Origin: Pseudoxanthomonas sp. PXM03
GTDB taxonomy: Bacteria > Pseudomonadota > Gammaproteobacteria > Xanthomonadales > Xanthomonadaceae
Direction of reading: 5' to 3'
Length of the DNA: 64,000 nucleotides
Assembly (NCBI RefSeq): GCF_014852005.1
Contig: NZ_JACVAU010000001.1
Span: 456,001-520,000 of the forward strand
The translations under genes and the position numbers were made by a program. A model generated the notes under the pieces. It did not search any database, was not told the DNA's origin, and was given only the letters and a program-made list of their open reading frames with translations. This document shows, one piece after another, positions 45,812 to 54,432 of the stretch (position 1 is its first letter; the number at the start of each line of letters is the position of its first letter).

Positions 45812-46706
45812 GCACGCGGCGGGCGCGCGCTGCTGGTTCGTGGCGCCCGCCAACCTGATCGCATCGGTGGTCGCGCGATTGCCGCAGCGGGTGCTGCTGC
45901 GGCTCGGGAACCTCACGACGTGGTTGCTGTGGCCGCTGCTCGGCAAGCGGCGCCGTCACGCGGCGACCAACATCGCGCTGTGTTTCCCCGCACTGGATGA
46001 CCGTGCCCGCGCCCGCCTGCTGCGCGACACCCTGCGCGCCACGGTGACCGGCATGTTCGAACTCGTGCGCGGCTGGTACGCACCTGCGCAGGCGCTACGC
46101 GGGCTGGCCGACGTGCAGGGGCTGGAACACATGCACGCCGCGCGCGCGCAGGGGCGCGGCATCCTGCTGTTCGGCGGCCACATTCCGCATTCTGAACTGT
46201 GCGCGCGCCTGCTGGGCGACGCGCTGGGCGAACGGGTGAGCATCGTCGCGCGGCGCAACAACGACCCGTGCATCGAGCATCTGCTCGACACTGCCCGTCG
46301 CCGTGTCTTCGCCGATGTCATCGGCAAGAAGGACGTGCGCGGCCTGCTGCGCACGCTGTCGCGCGGCGGCATCGTCGCTTATTCCGCAGACCAGGATTTC
46401 AACTACCAGAATGCCTTCGTGCCGTTCTTCGGCGTGCAGGCCGCGACCCTGACCGCCACGCCCGATCTCGCACGCCGGAGCAATGCCGTCGTGCTGCCGT
46501 TCTGGTTCCATCGTGACGCGACGGGACGCTACCAGCTGCGCGTCGAGCCGACGTGGGAAGGATGGCCGACCGGCGACCCGGTGCAGGATGCGGCACGCTA
46601 CATGGCGGAACTGGAAGCCGTCGTGCGCCGGCATCCCGAGCAGTACCTGTGGGTGCACCGGCGTTTCAAGACGCGGCCCGAGGGCGAACCCGGTCTCTAC
46701 CGGTAG
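45801..46706 (+). CDS. LpxL/HtrB-family late acyltransferase A
   Basis: Lipid A late acyltransferase-type enzyme of 301 residues that adds a secondary acyl chain to Kdo2-lipid IV-A at the inner membrane. The HX4E catalytic motif is GGHIPHSEL, and YSADQDFNYQNAFVPFFGV matches the family block. A short N-terminal hydrophobic stretch is expected. It overlaps the O-antigen ligase by 11 bases. The last residues LYR and the stop lie in a palindrome shared with the convergent paralogue. Confidence 0.88.
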   Translation: MTIEHAAGARCWFVAPANLIASVVARLPQRVLLRLGNLTTWLLWPLLGKRRRHAATNIALCFPALDDRARARLLRDTLRATVTGMFELVRGWYAPAQALRGLADVQGLEHMHAARAQGRGILLFGGHIPHSELCARLLGDALGERVSIVARRNNDPCIEHLLDTARRRVFADVIGKKDVRGLLRTLSRGGIVAYSADQDFNYQNAFVPFFGVQAATLTATPDLARRSNAVVLPFWFHRDATGRYQLRVEPTWEGWPTGDPVQDAARYMAELEAVVRRHPEQYLWVHRRFKTRPEGEPGLYR

Positions 46707-46708
46707 AG
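46695..46708. other. Perfect 14-base palindrome encoding both convergent gene ends
   Basis: CTCTACCGGTAGAG reads the same on both strands. On each it encodes Leu-Tyr-Arg-stop, so the convergent acyltransferase genes overlap by ten bases (46697-46706). Confidence 0.97.
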
Positions 46709-47629
46709 TTCCCCGCGGCCTTCGGGCTGACGCTTGAAGCGGCGATGGATCCACAGGTATTGCGTGGGGGCTTCGCGCACCATGGACTCGATCGCGGCGA
46801 TCACGCGCGCAGTGTCCGCCGTGGCGTCCGATGACGGGAAATCCTCCAGCGAGGGCGACAACGTCAGCGTGTACCCACCGTCTTCGCGGCGGACGTGCGA
46901 GAACGCGATCACCGCCGCGCCCGACAGCCGCGCCAACTGATGGGTGGAGGTGAGGCTGTAGGCGGGGTGGCCGAAGAACGGAACGAACACGCTCTCGCCG
47001 CGCCGCGTGTCCTGGTCGGGCGCGAACCAGAGCAGCCCGCCCTGCTTGAGGTGCTTCAGTGCAGGGCGCAACTCTTCGCGGGTGAACATTGCGGTGGCAT
47101 AACGCAGGCGGCCGCGCTTGACTGCCCACTCCATCGCGCCCTGGTTGTGCGGGCGATACATGCCGGCCAGCGGTGCGTGGTCGCACATCAGTCGTGCCGA
47201 GATCTCCAGCGTGGTGAAGTGTCCGGACACCACGATCACTCCGCGGCCGCCGGCACGCGCCGCCGCCAGGTGCTCCAGGCCCTCGACCCGCAATCCGCGC
47301 CGCATCGGTGCCACGCTGCCCCACCAGGCGCGCGCGAACTCGAACAGCCCGATGCCGAGCTCGCCGAAACTGGCGCGCGCCAGCGCGTCCCGGGCACCCG
47401 CGTCCAGCTCCGGGAAGCACAGGGCGATGTTGCGGCGGGCGACGTTCCTGCGCTCGCGCATCGCGGCAAAGAGCAGCGTGCCGATGAGGCGGCCCAGCAC
47501 GCGCTGCAACGCCCACGGCAGGCGCGCCACCAGCCATGCGAGCCCGATGCCGAGCCATGCCGGCCACTGTGCGGGTCCCATGGGTGGACGCTCGCGGGCG
47601 TCTGCGGATCGCTTCTCGGTTTCGGCCAT
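46697..47629 (-). CDS. lpxL: LpxL/HtrB-family late acyltransferase B
   Basis: Second late acyltransferase, 310 residues, on the opposite strand. An N-terminal helix (WPAWLGIGLAWLVARLPWAL) anchors it. The HX4E motif is GHFTTLEI, and WFAPDQDTRRGESVFVPFFGH and YLWIHRRFK follow. It is alignable with acyltransferase A and probably fills a second acyl position or a different chain length. The start at 47629 is chosen for the family; the frame is open upstream across waaA in antisense. The waaA gene is divergent. Confidence 0.9.
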   Translation of the reverse strand: MAETEKRSADARERPPMGPAQWPAWLGIGLAWLVARLPWALQRVLGRLIGTLLFAAMRERRNVARRNIALCFPELDAGARDALARASFGELGIGLFEFARAWWGSVAPMRRGLRVEGLEHLAAARAGGRGVIVVSGHFTTLEISARLMCDHAPLAGMYRPHNQGAMEWAVKRGRLRYATAMFTREELRPALKHLKQGGLLWFAPDQDTRRGESVFVPFFGHPAYSLTSTHQLARLSGAAVIAFSHVRREDGGYTLTLSPSLEDFPSSDATADTARVIAAIESMVREAPTQYLWIHRRFKRQPEGRGELYR

Positions 47630-47668
47630 GGCCCATTGTAACGGCGGCCCCGGGTATCCTTGTCGGCG

Positions 47669-48970
47669 ATGCCGAACCGAACCGCCGAACGCCTGCTGCG
47701 CGCCCTCTATTCGGCGGTGCTGTACGTGTTGACGCCGGTCACCCTGTACCACCTGATCTGGCGCGGCTTCCGCTACCCCGAGTACTTCCAGCGCTGGAAC
47801 GAACGCTACGGCAGCTACGACACGGCGGGCAGTCCGGTGGATGTGTGGCTGCATGCGGTATCGGTGGGTGAAGTGAACGCCGCCGCACCCGTGGTGAATG
47901 CACTGCTCAGGCGCCATCGCGGCCTGCGTCTGCTGATCACCACCATCACGCCCACCGGCTCGGAGCGCGTGCAGGCGCTGTGGGGTGATCGCGTGCTGCA
48001 TGTGTACTCGCCCTACGATCTTCCCGGCGCGGTCGCGCGGTTCCTGCGCCATTTCCCGCCGCGGCTGGCGCTGGTCATGGAGACCGAGCTGTGGCCCAGC
48101 CTGTTGTTCGGCTGCCATGACCGGAAGGTGCCGGTGTACATCCTCAATGCGCGTCTTTCAGCGCGTTCCCTGCGCGGCTACAGCGTCCTGCGTCCGCTGA
48201 TCGCACGCATGCTGCGCACGGTGCGTCGCGTGGCCGCGCAGTCCGGTGACGATGCCGCACGCTTCGTGCAGCTGGGCGCCGCGCCCGAACAGGTACGCGA
48301 TGTCGGCAATCTGAAGTTCGACATCCCCGTGCCGGACACGGTGGCCGACATCGTCGCCGGTTTCCGCGGACACCTGTCCGCGCAGCGTCGCGTCTGGATT
48401 GCCGCGAGCACGCACGAGGATGAAGAGGCGCCGGTACTCGCCATCCATGCGCGGTTGCGCAAGCGCTGGCCCGACCTGCTGCTGCTGTGGGCACCGCGCC
48501 ACCCGGAGCGCTTCCCGCGCGTGGTGGAGGCTGCGCGCGACGCCGGCTGGAAGGTGGGAACGCGGCGCGGAGACCGCTGGCCGTCCGCCGGCGACGATGT
48601 CTTCGTGCTCGACACGCTGGGCGAGCTGATGGCGTTCTACGCCTGCGCCGACGTGGCCTTCGTCGGCGGCAGCCTGCAAGCCATCGGGGGACACAACATG
48701 CTGGAGCCGGCTGCCGTCGGCACGCCTGCCGTCACCGGCCCGCACCTGCACAACTTCAGCGAGATCTCCCGCCGCCTGAAGGAAGCCGAAGCCCTGGTGA
48801 TCGCGCCGGACGCGACAGGGGTAGCCGTCGCCATCGAAGACCTGCTCGCCGATGACGCACGGCGCCACGACATGGCGGGACGTGGTCGCGCCCTGGTCGA
48901 GCACGGTCGCGGCGCGCTGGCACGCACGCTGGCGATGATCGCGCCACATCTGCCGGCCCCGGTGGCATGA
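47669..48970 (+). CDS. waaA: 3-deoxy-D-manno-octulosonic acid (Kdo) transferase
   Basis: Adds Kdo from CMP-Kdo to lipid IV-A, joining lipid A to the core. The product has 433 residues from ATG 47669 (TTG 47660 is less likely). An N-terminal anchor helix is followed by SVGEVNAAAPVV, whose Glu68 matches the catalytic base. Also present: METELWPSLLFGCH, AASTHEDEEAPVL and GGSLQAIGGHNMLEPAAVG. The TATCCT hexamer eight bases before the ATG may be a -10. It overlaps the next gene by ATGA. Confidence 0.95.
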   Translation: MPNRTAERLLRALYSAVLYVLTPVTLYHLIWRGFRYPEYFQRWNERYGSYDTAGSPVDVWLHAVSVGEVNAAAPVVNALLRRHRGLRLLITTITPTGSERVQALWGDRVLHVYSPYDLPGAVARFLRHFPPRLALVMETELWPSLLFGCHDRKVPVYILNARLSARSLRGYSVLRPLIARMLRTVRRVAAQSGDDAARFVQLGAAPEQVRDVGNLKFDIPVPDTVADIVAGFRGHLSAQRRVWIAASTHEDEEAPVLAIHARLRKRWPDLLLLWAPRHPERFPRVVEAARDAGWKVGTRRGDRWPSAGDDVFVLDTLGELMAFYACADVAFVGGSLQAIGGHNMLEPAAVGTPAVTGPHLHNFSEISRRLKEAEALVIAPDATGVAVAIEDLLADDARRHDMAGRGRALVEHGRGALARTLAMIAPHLPAPVA

Positions 48971-50187
48971 ACGGCGCTGCGCCGCGCGCGCTGGCCGGCG
49001 TGCGCGTACTGGATCTGACGCGCGTGCTTGCCGGGCCATGGAGCACGCAGGTGCTCGCGGACCTCGGTGCCGATGTCATCAAGGTTGAACGGCCAGGCAG
49101 TGGTGACGATACGCGTGGATGGGGGCCGCCCTTCCTGCGCGACGCAGCGGGAAACGAAACCGCAGAGTCCGCGTATTTCCTGTGCGCGAACCGCAACAAG
49201 CGCTCGCTGACAGTGGACATCTCCACCGACGATGGCCAAGCCATCATCCGGCGGCTTGCGATGCAAAGCGATGTGCTGGTGGAGAACTTCAAGGTCGGCG
49301 ACATGGCGCGCCACGGGCTGGACGCCGCGACGCTGCGCGCCGCCAATCCGCGCCTGGTGTACTGCTCGATCACCGGCTTCGGCCAGGACGGGCCCTATGC
49401 GCAGCGCGCGGGTTACGACTTTGCCGTGCAGGGGCTCGGTGGCCTGATGAGTGTCACCGGCGCCGCGGAGGGCGAGCCCCAGAAGGTCGGCGTGGCGGTG
49501 GCGGACCTGTTCACCGGCCTGTACGCCACCGTCGCCATCCTCGCCGCGCTTCGCCATCGCGATGCCACGGGCGAAGGGCAGGTGATCGACATGGCCTTGC
49601 TGGATGCACAGGTCGCGATGCTGGCCAATCTGGGCAGCCACTATCTGGTCGGTGGCGAGGTGCCGCCACGGCAGGGCAATGCACACGCCAACATCGTGCC
49701 GTACCAGGTGTTCGCGGTGGCCGACGGCCACATCATCGTGGCGGTCGGCAACGACCGGCAGTTCGCGCGCCTGTGCGACCTGCTGGATGAGCAGACACTC
49801 GCCGCCGACGCGCGGTTCACCACGAACGCGGAGCGCGTGCGATGCCGCGACGTACTCGTGCCGATGCTCCAGGCGCACTTCCTGCAACGCGACCGGCGCG
49901 CATGGCTGTCGTTGCTCGAAGCCGCGGGCATTCCCTGCGGCCCGGTCAACGACCTTGCCGATGTGTTCGCCGATCCGCAGGTTCGGGCGCGTGGCATGGT
50001 CGTCGAGGTGCCGCATCCGCATGCCGGCACATTGCCGCTGGTGGGCAGTCCGATCACGCTGTCGGCAACGCCGGTCGAGTCGCCGCGTGCACCGCCACTG
50101 CTGGGGCAGCATACCGACAACGTGTTGCGTGAGGCGGGCTACAGCGACGATGAGGTCGCGGCGCTGCGGACGCGCGGCGCGATCTGA
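48967..50187 (+). CDS. CaiB/BaiF family CoA-transferase
   Basis: Family III CoA-transferase of 406 residues. The start VRVLDLTRVLAGPWSTQVLADLGADVIKVE is the family signature (split here by residue 10). The catalytic Asp is likely Asp180 (VADLFTG), and YDFAVQGLGGLMSVTG follows the family pattern. The substrates cannot be named; relatives use formate, carnitine, bile acids or succinate. It overlaps waaA by four bases, which suggests co-expression but not a shared pathway. Confidence 0.88.
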   Translation: MNGAAPRALAGVRVLDLTRVLAGPWSTQVLADLGADVIKVERPGSGDDTRGWGPPFLRDAAGNETAESAYFLCANRNKRSLTVDISTDDGQAIIRRLAMQSDVLVENFKVGDMARHGLDAATLRAANPRLVYCSITGFGQDGPYAQRAGYDFAVQGLGGLMSVTGAAEGEPQKVGVAVADLFTGLYATVAILAALRHRDATGEGQVIDMALLDAQVAMLANLGSHYLVGGEVPPRQGNAHANIVPYQVFAVADGHIIVAVGNDRQFARLCDLLDEQTLAADARFTTNAERVRCRDVLVPMLQAHFLQRDRRAWLSLLEAAGIPCGPVNDLADVFADPQVRARGMVVEVPHPHAGTLPLVGSPITLSATPVESPRAPPLLGQHTDNVLREAGYSDDEVAALRTRGAI

Positions 50188-50196
50188 GTCCTGACT

Positions 50197-50295
50197 GCAG
50201 GAGCGACGCAAGTCGCGACCACACGCCCGAACGACATCGGATACTTGGCTGGAGACGGAAGGTTTCCCGGTCGCGACTTACGTCGCTCCTACAGG
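50197..50295. repeat. REPIN-like element, TAGGAGCGACGT family, copy 3
   Basis: Left unit GCAGGAGCGACGCAAGTCGC at 50197-50216 and inverted mate GCGACTTACGTCGCTCCTAC at 50273-50292. It lies between the convergent CoA-transferase and tolC genes. Confidence 0.82.
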
Positions 50296-50313
50296 AAACC
50301 CGAAGCCTGAAAC

Positions 50314-50343
50314 GACAACGGCGGGCCGAAGCCCGCCGTTGTC
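50314..50343. terminator. Hairpin terminator downstream of tolC
   Basis: GACAACGGCGGG (50314-50325), CCGAAG loop and its perfect complement (50332-50343). On the minus strand it lies 23 bases after the tolC stop. No strong T run on either strand. Confidence 0.6.
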
Positions 50344-50365
50344 TTAACGCCAGGGGCGCGAGGGA

Positions 50366-51712
50366 TTACTGCGAAACGGGCTGCGACGACAGGCGTGCTT
50401 CGGCATCCGCGGTCAGGAGGCGGTTGACGTCCTGCACGTCGGCGCCGTCCAGCGTGCCGGCGGCCTGCTCCAGCAGCAGGCGGTTCTGCAGGAAACGATA
50501 GCGTGCCTGCGCATACTCCACCTGCGCCTGGAACAGCGTGCGCTGGTTCTGCAGCACGTCCAGCACGGTGCGGGTGCCGACTTCCAGGCCGACCTGCGAG
50601 GCATCCAGCGCGCTCTGCGCGGAGACCACCGCCAGGCGGCGGGCTTCCACTTCGCTGACGCCCGCGACCAGTGCCTGATAGGCATTGCTGGTGTTGCGGA
50701 TCAGCGCGCGGCGGGTCTGCTCCAGGCCGTCCGACGCGCGGTCACGCTGGGCCAGCGCCTGGCGCACGCCGGACTGGGTGGCACCACCGGAGAAGATCGG
50801 CACGGTCAGGGTCACGCCCCAGTTGTAGCCTTCGCCGTCCTGCGACAACGTGCCCGGCACGCTGTCCCAGGCGGTGCCGTTGGTGTAGCGGCCACTGAAG
50901 TTGAGGGTGGGGTAATGGCCGGCACGTGCGCTGGAGACGCCATGCTGTGCGGATTCCAGTGAATATTCCGCCGACTTGAGGTCGGGATTCTGTTCCAGCG
51001 CGCGATCGACCCAGGACTGGGCGTTCTGTTCCGCCGGCAGTTCCGGGCGAAAGTCGTCCGGCAGACCTTTCAATCCGCTGATCGGCTGGCCGGTGATCTC
51101 GGCCAGTGCGCGGTAGCTGTCGTCCAGGGAATTGCGGGCCAGGATGGTGTTGGCGCGCGCGCTGTCGTACTGGGCGCGGGCTTCGTGTACGTCGGTGATC
51201 GGAGCCAAGCCAACGTCCAGGCGCTTCTGCGCATAGTCGAACTGTTTCTTCGACGCGGCCTCGTTGGTTTCGGCGGCCGCCAGCGACTCGATGCCGATCA
51301 GCACGTTGAAATATGCGGCCGAGGTGCGGGTGATCAGCTCGTTGTTCGCCGAGGCCAGGTCGTAGTCGGCGGCCTGGCTGATGGCGCGCTGGCCACGCAG
51401 GTTGGCGATGCGGCTCCAGTCGAAGATCGTCTGGCTGACCGAGGCACCGTAGCTGCGGCTCTTGCCGTCACCCAGCGGATCGCCCGGCCGGCTGTCGTGC
51501 GTCAGCGTATAGCCCGCGCTGCCACTGATCTGCGGCAGCAGCGCTGCACGCGCCTGCACCGCGCCTTCCTTGTCGAACAAGCGAGTGGATTCGGCGATGG
51601 ACAGCTGAGGGTCGCCTGTGCGCGCCAGCTCATAGGTCTGCATCAGGTCGGTGGCGCCGGCCGCGGACGGCAGGGCCAGGGCGAGCGCTAGTGCGAGGGG
51701 GCGACGGCTCAT
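50366..51712 (-). CDS. tolC: TolC family outer-membrane efflux channel
   Basis: Outer-membrane factor of 448 residues that forms the exit duct for type I secretion and RND pumps. A signal peptide (ending AGAT) is followed by two OEP repeats (about 25-220 and 235-425), with YELARTGDPQLSIAES and LEVGTRTVLDVLQNQRTLF as typical helix ends. The product is short of E. coli TolC by the C-terminal extension. pcm lies 21 bases upstream on the same strand, an order seen in Xanthomonas relatives. It could serve the RND pump encoded 1.6 kb away, which has no channel of its own. Confidence 0.93.
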   Translation of the reverse strand: MSRRPLALALALALPSAAGATDLMQTYELARTGDPQLSIAESTRLFDKEGAVQARAALLPQISGSAGYTLTHDSRPGDPLGDGKSRSYGASVSQTIFDWSRIANLRGQRAISQAADYDLASANNELITRTSAAYFNVLIGIESLAAAETNEAASKKQFDYAQKRLDVGLAPITDVHEARAQYDSARANTILARNSLDDSYRALAEITGQPISGLKGLPDDFRPELPAEQNAQSWVDRALEQNPDLKSAEYSLESAQHGVSSARAGHYPTLNFSGRYTNGTAWDSVPGTLSQDGEGYNWGVTLTVPIFSGGATQSGVRQALAQRDRASDGLEQTRRALIRNTSNAYQALVAGVSEVEARRLAVVSAQSALDASQVGLEVGTRTVLDVLQNQRTLFQAQVEYAQARYRFLQNRLLLEQAAGTLDGADVQDVNRLLTADAEARLSSQPVSQ

Positions 51713-51733
51713 GCGGGTTCCTTTTTTTAATCT

Positions 51734-52402
51734 TCAGAAGACGAACTGGGGCGCCGGCGCGGCGCCGACCAGGTAGGGGAGGTCGGTTTCGAACAACGAT
51801 TCGATGCGTGGGCCGTTGACATCGTTGACGTGCAGCACGGCTTCCATCACCGGCGACGTGCCACGCACCACGAACAGGCGACCACCCGGGCGCAGCCATT
51901 GCAGGAAGCGGGCAGGCACGCTGGCCATGGCGCCGGTCACGCAGATCACGTCGAAGCGGCGGTCGGTGTCCCACGTCAGCGCGTCGAGGGTGTCGATGCG
52001 GACGTTGCTGCCCAGGCCAGCGGCATCGAGGCGCGCACGCGCAGCCTCGGCGAATTCGGGGTGGATTTCCAGGCTGACCACCTCGCGCGCCAGGTGGCCC
52101 AGGCAGGCGGTCAGGTAGCCGCTGCCGGTGCCGATCTCCAGCACGTCCTCATCGGCCTGCGGCTTCAACGCCTGCAGGGTGCGCCCCTCGACGACGGGCT
52201 TCATCATCGACTGGCCGTGGCCCAGCGGCAATTCCAGGTCCGCGTACGCCAGCGCGCGGTGCGCGTCCGCCACGAAGATCTCGCGCGGCAGCGTGGCCAG
52301 CGCTTCCAGCACGCGCGCATCCAGCACGTCCCAGGGACGTACCTGCTGCTCGACCATGTTTTCGCGGGCCTGGGTGTAGTTGATCGTCATGGGGGTGGTC
52401 AT
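51734..52402 (-). CDS. pcm: Protein-L-isoaspartate O-methyltransferase family protein
   Basis: SAM-dependent repair methyltransferase of 222 residues (218 from the ATG at 52390). The SAM motif is VLEIGTGSGYL, and MMKPVVEGRTLQAL and VCVTGAMASVP match the family. PCMT labels aged isoaspartyl residues for repair. The GGSAGG-like region and acidic post-motif of canonical Pcm are only partly kept, so some other methyl acceptor is possible. A -10-like TAAAAT lies upstream on the minus strand (52427-52432). It is co-directional with tolC. Confidence 0.87.
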   Translation of the reverse strand: MTTPMTINYTQARENMVEQQVRPWDVLDARVLEALATLPREIFVADAHRALAYADLELPLGHGQSMMKPVVEGRTLQALKPQADEDVLEIGTGSGYLTACLGHLAREVVSLEIHPEFAEAARARLDAAGLGSNVRIDTLDALTWDTDRRFDVICVTGAMASVPARFLQWLRPGGRLFVVRGTSPVMEAVLHVNDVNGPRIESLFETDLPYLVGAAPAPQFVF

Positions 52403-52537
52403 CCGACGCGGGGGGCTGGGCCGGGCATTTTACCGGGCTGGCCCCGTCCGCGCTGGGCAAGGATCGGGGCAGCCCCCATGGCGGGCGCAGTGCCGGAAGT
52501 CATCGCCACCTCCGGCGTGCGGGGCTGGCCTTCAGCT

Positions 52538-53209
52538 TCAGCGCCGGCCATAGGCCCTCAGGAACATGTCCACGGTGGCGTCGATATGCCGCCGGGTGTC
52601 GAGCTGGCCGGGCTGGCTGCACAGGCCGCATGTCATGCGGGCATGCAATTCGCCCTTGATGAGGGTGAAGAACTGGATCGAAGCCGTCGCCACGTCGGGG
52701 ATGTCCAGCTCTCCTTTGGCAACCTGCGCCTGCAACAGCGCCGCGAACGCTTCATGGGTGCGCTGCGGGCCGGCTTCCCAGAAGGTTCGCTTGAGTTTGT
52801 CGTCGATGTTGCCCGGGACCATCATCATGCGGTGCGTGCTGATGGCCTCCTCGCTGGTGATCAGCGCGAAGAAAGCCTGTGCGATGGCTTTCAGCTGTTC
52901 GCGCAGCGAGCCCTTCAGCTCGATCTGGAACAGCGTGTCGGGGAGCATTTCTTCGCACTTGGCCTGCACGGCGGCGGCGAACAGGGCGTCCTTGTCGCCG
53001 AAGTGGCTGTAGACCGTCAGCTTGGAGACGCCCGCCTCGGCGGCAATCTGGTCCATGCTGACGCCGTTGAAACCCTCGCGCGCGAACAATTGCTTGGCGG
53101 CCTCCAGGATCGCGGCACGCTTGCCGAGATCCTTCGGGCGGCCGGGACCGCTGGTGGCGGGTTTGGCGGGGGGCTTGCGACGGCTGGCGGAAGTGGGCGG
53201 GCTGACCAT
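52538..53209 (-). CDS. TetR/AcrR family repressor of the adjacent RND pump
   Basis: Regulator of 223 residues. A basic N-terminal extension (residues 1-28) precedes the TetR helix-turn-helix (AAILEAAKQLFAREGF to SKLTVYSHFGDKDALF). The C-terminal ligand domain resembles AefR-like members. It is divergent from the two-gene RND operon, and both start sites flank a 67-base region with an inverted repeat. By analogy it should repress the pump and itself; the inducer is unknown. Confidence 0.9.
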   Translation of the reverse strand: MVSPPTSASRRKPPAKPATSGPGRPKDLGKRAAILEAAKQLFAREGFNGVSMDQIAAEAGVSKLTVYSHFGDKDALFAAAVQAKCEEMLPDTLFQIELKGSLREQLKAIAQAFFALITSEEAISTHRMMMVPGNIDDKLKRTFWEAGPQRTHEAFAALLQAQVAKGELDIPDVATASIQFFTLIKGELHARMTCGLCSQPGQLDTRRHIDATVDMFLRAYGRR

Positions 53210-53276
53210 GTCTTAATACTAGACTACTCGGTTCGATATTTATACTATACCGCCAAGTCTACTAATTGAAGTCGTC
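53210..53276. promoter_or_regulatory. Divergent promoter and probable TetR operator
   Basis: An AT-rich island in a GC-rich genome. TACTAGACTACTCGG (about 53217-53231) and the complement of CCGCCAAGTCTACTA (about 53251-53265) form an imperfect inverted repeat, matching at 11 of 15 positions. TATACT at 53241-53246 is a likely -10 for the pump. In the other direction TTCAAT, 17 bases and TAGTAT make a likely repressor promoter. The repeat brackets both -10 elements. Confidence 0.6.
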
Positions 53277-54428
53277 ATGGAGCGGTGTATGCGCCATATG
53301 CGCTGGAACGGAGTGTTCGGAATCGTGCTGCTCGGCCTGGCCGCGTGTGGTGCGGAGCAGCCTGTGGAATCGCCGCGCCCGGCGCTGGTGGCCCACCCTG
53401 GCGGTGGCGCCGAGGCCGCACTTTCGGCGTACGCCGGCGAGGTGCGCGCACGCGAGGAGAGTCCGCTGTCGTTCCGTGTCGGCGGCAACCTGGTGCGTCG
53501 CAATGTCGATGCCGGTGCACGCGTGCAGAAGGGCGAGGTGCTCGCGCTGCTGGACCCGGGCGACTTCGCACTGCAGGCACAGGCCGCGCAGGCGCAACTT
53601 GCTGCGGCCGACGCCGACCTTGTCCGTGCGCGTGGCGACCGGGACCGCTACGCGAAGCTGGTCGGCGACAAGTTGATCAGCCAGTCGGCGTACGACGCGC
53701 AGGTTGCCGCGTACAAGGCGGCCGAAGGCCAGGCGCGTGCCGCACGTGCGCAGATGGACGTGATGCGCAACCAGGAAGGCTATTCGCAACTGCGTGCGCC
53801 GCGCGACGGCGTGATTGCCAGTCGCCAGGCCGAAGCCGGCCAGGTGGTCGCGGCCGGGCAGACCGTCTTCACCCTGGCCGCCGATGGCGGACGCGAAGTG
53901 GCCATCGGCCTGCCGGAAAACCGCATCCGTGATTTCAGCGTGGGCCAGCCGGTGATGGTCGAGCTGTGGAATGCGCCCGGCCAGCGCCTGCCCGGCACCA
54001 TTCGTGAGATCGCGCCCGCTGCAGACGCCCAGACGCGTACCTATGCCGCGCGCGTCAGCCTGGTGGGCGACGCGCAGCAGCAGGTCGAACTGGGCCAGAG
54101 CGCGCGCGTCTATGTGCAGGAAAACGGCAGCAAGGCCGCATTGAAGCTGCCGCTGTCGGCCATACAGCGTGGAGGTGAGGGCAGGACCACGGTGTGGATC
54201 GTCGATCCCGCGACCGGCAAGGTGCGGGCGCAGGCGGTGCAGCTGGGGAGGTATGGCGAAGCCTCGGTGCCGGTACTGGGTGGGGTGAAGGCCAGCGACT
54301 GGGTTGTCGCGGCCGGCGGACATCTCCTGCGCGAAGGGCAGACCGTGGTGCCGGTGGACCGCAACAACCGTCCGCTCCGGGTCGCCGCGGGTGGCGATGC
54401 GGCCAACATCGCATCGCGCCCGGAGTAA
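53277..54428 (+). CDS. RND efflux periplasmic adaptor lipoprotein
   Basis: Membrane fusion protein of 383 residues. An N-terminal lipobox (LAAC, Cys about 24) anchors it to the inner membrane. Lipoyl halves (RVGGNLVRRNVDAGARVQKGEVLALLD and the later RAPRDGVIASRQAE segment), an alpha-hairpin and beta-barrel domains follow. It links the RND permease to an outer-membrane channel. ATG 53289 or 53298 are alternative starts. The permease follows after four bases. No channel gene is in the operon. Confidence 0.92.
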   Translation: MERCMRHMRWNGVFGIVLLGLAACGAEQPVESPRPALVAHPGGGAEAALSAYAGEVRAREESPLSFRVGGNLVRRNVDAGARVQKGEVLALLDPGDFALQAQAAQAQLAAADADLVRARGDRDRYAKLVGDKLISQSAYDAQVAAYKAAEGQARAARAQMDVMRNQEGYSQLRAPRDGVIASRQAEAGQVVAAGQTVFTLAADGGREVAIGLPENRIRDFSVGQPVMVELWNAPGQRLPGTIREIAPAADAQTRTYAARVSLVGDAQQQVELGQSARVYVQENGSKAALKLPLSAIQRGGEGRTTVWIVDPATGKVRAQAVQLGRYGEASVPVLGGVKASDWVVAAGGHLLREGQTVVPVDRNNRPLRVAAGGDAANIASRPE

Positions 54429-54432
54429 CGGC

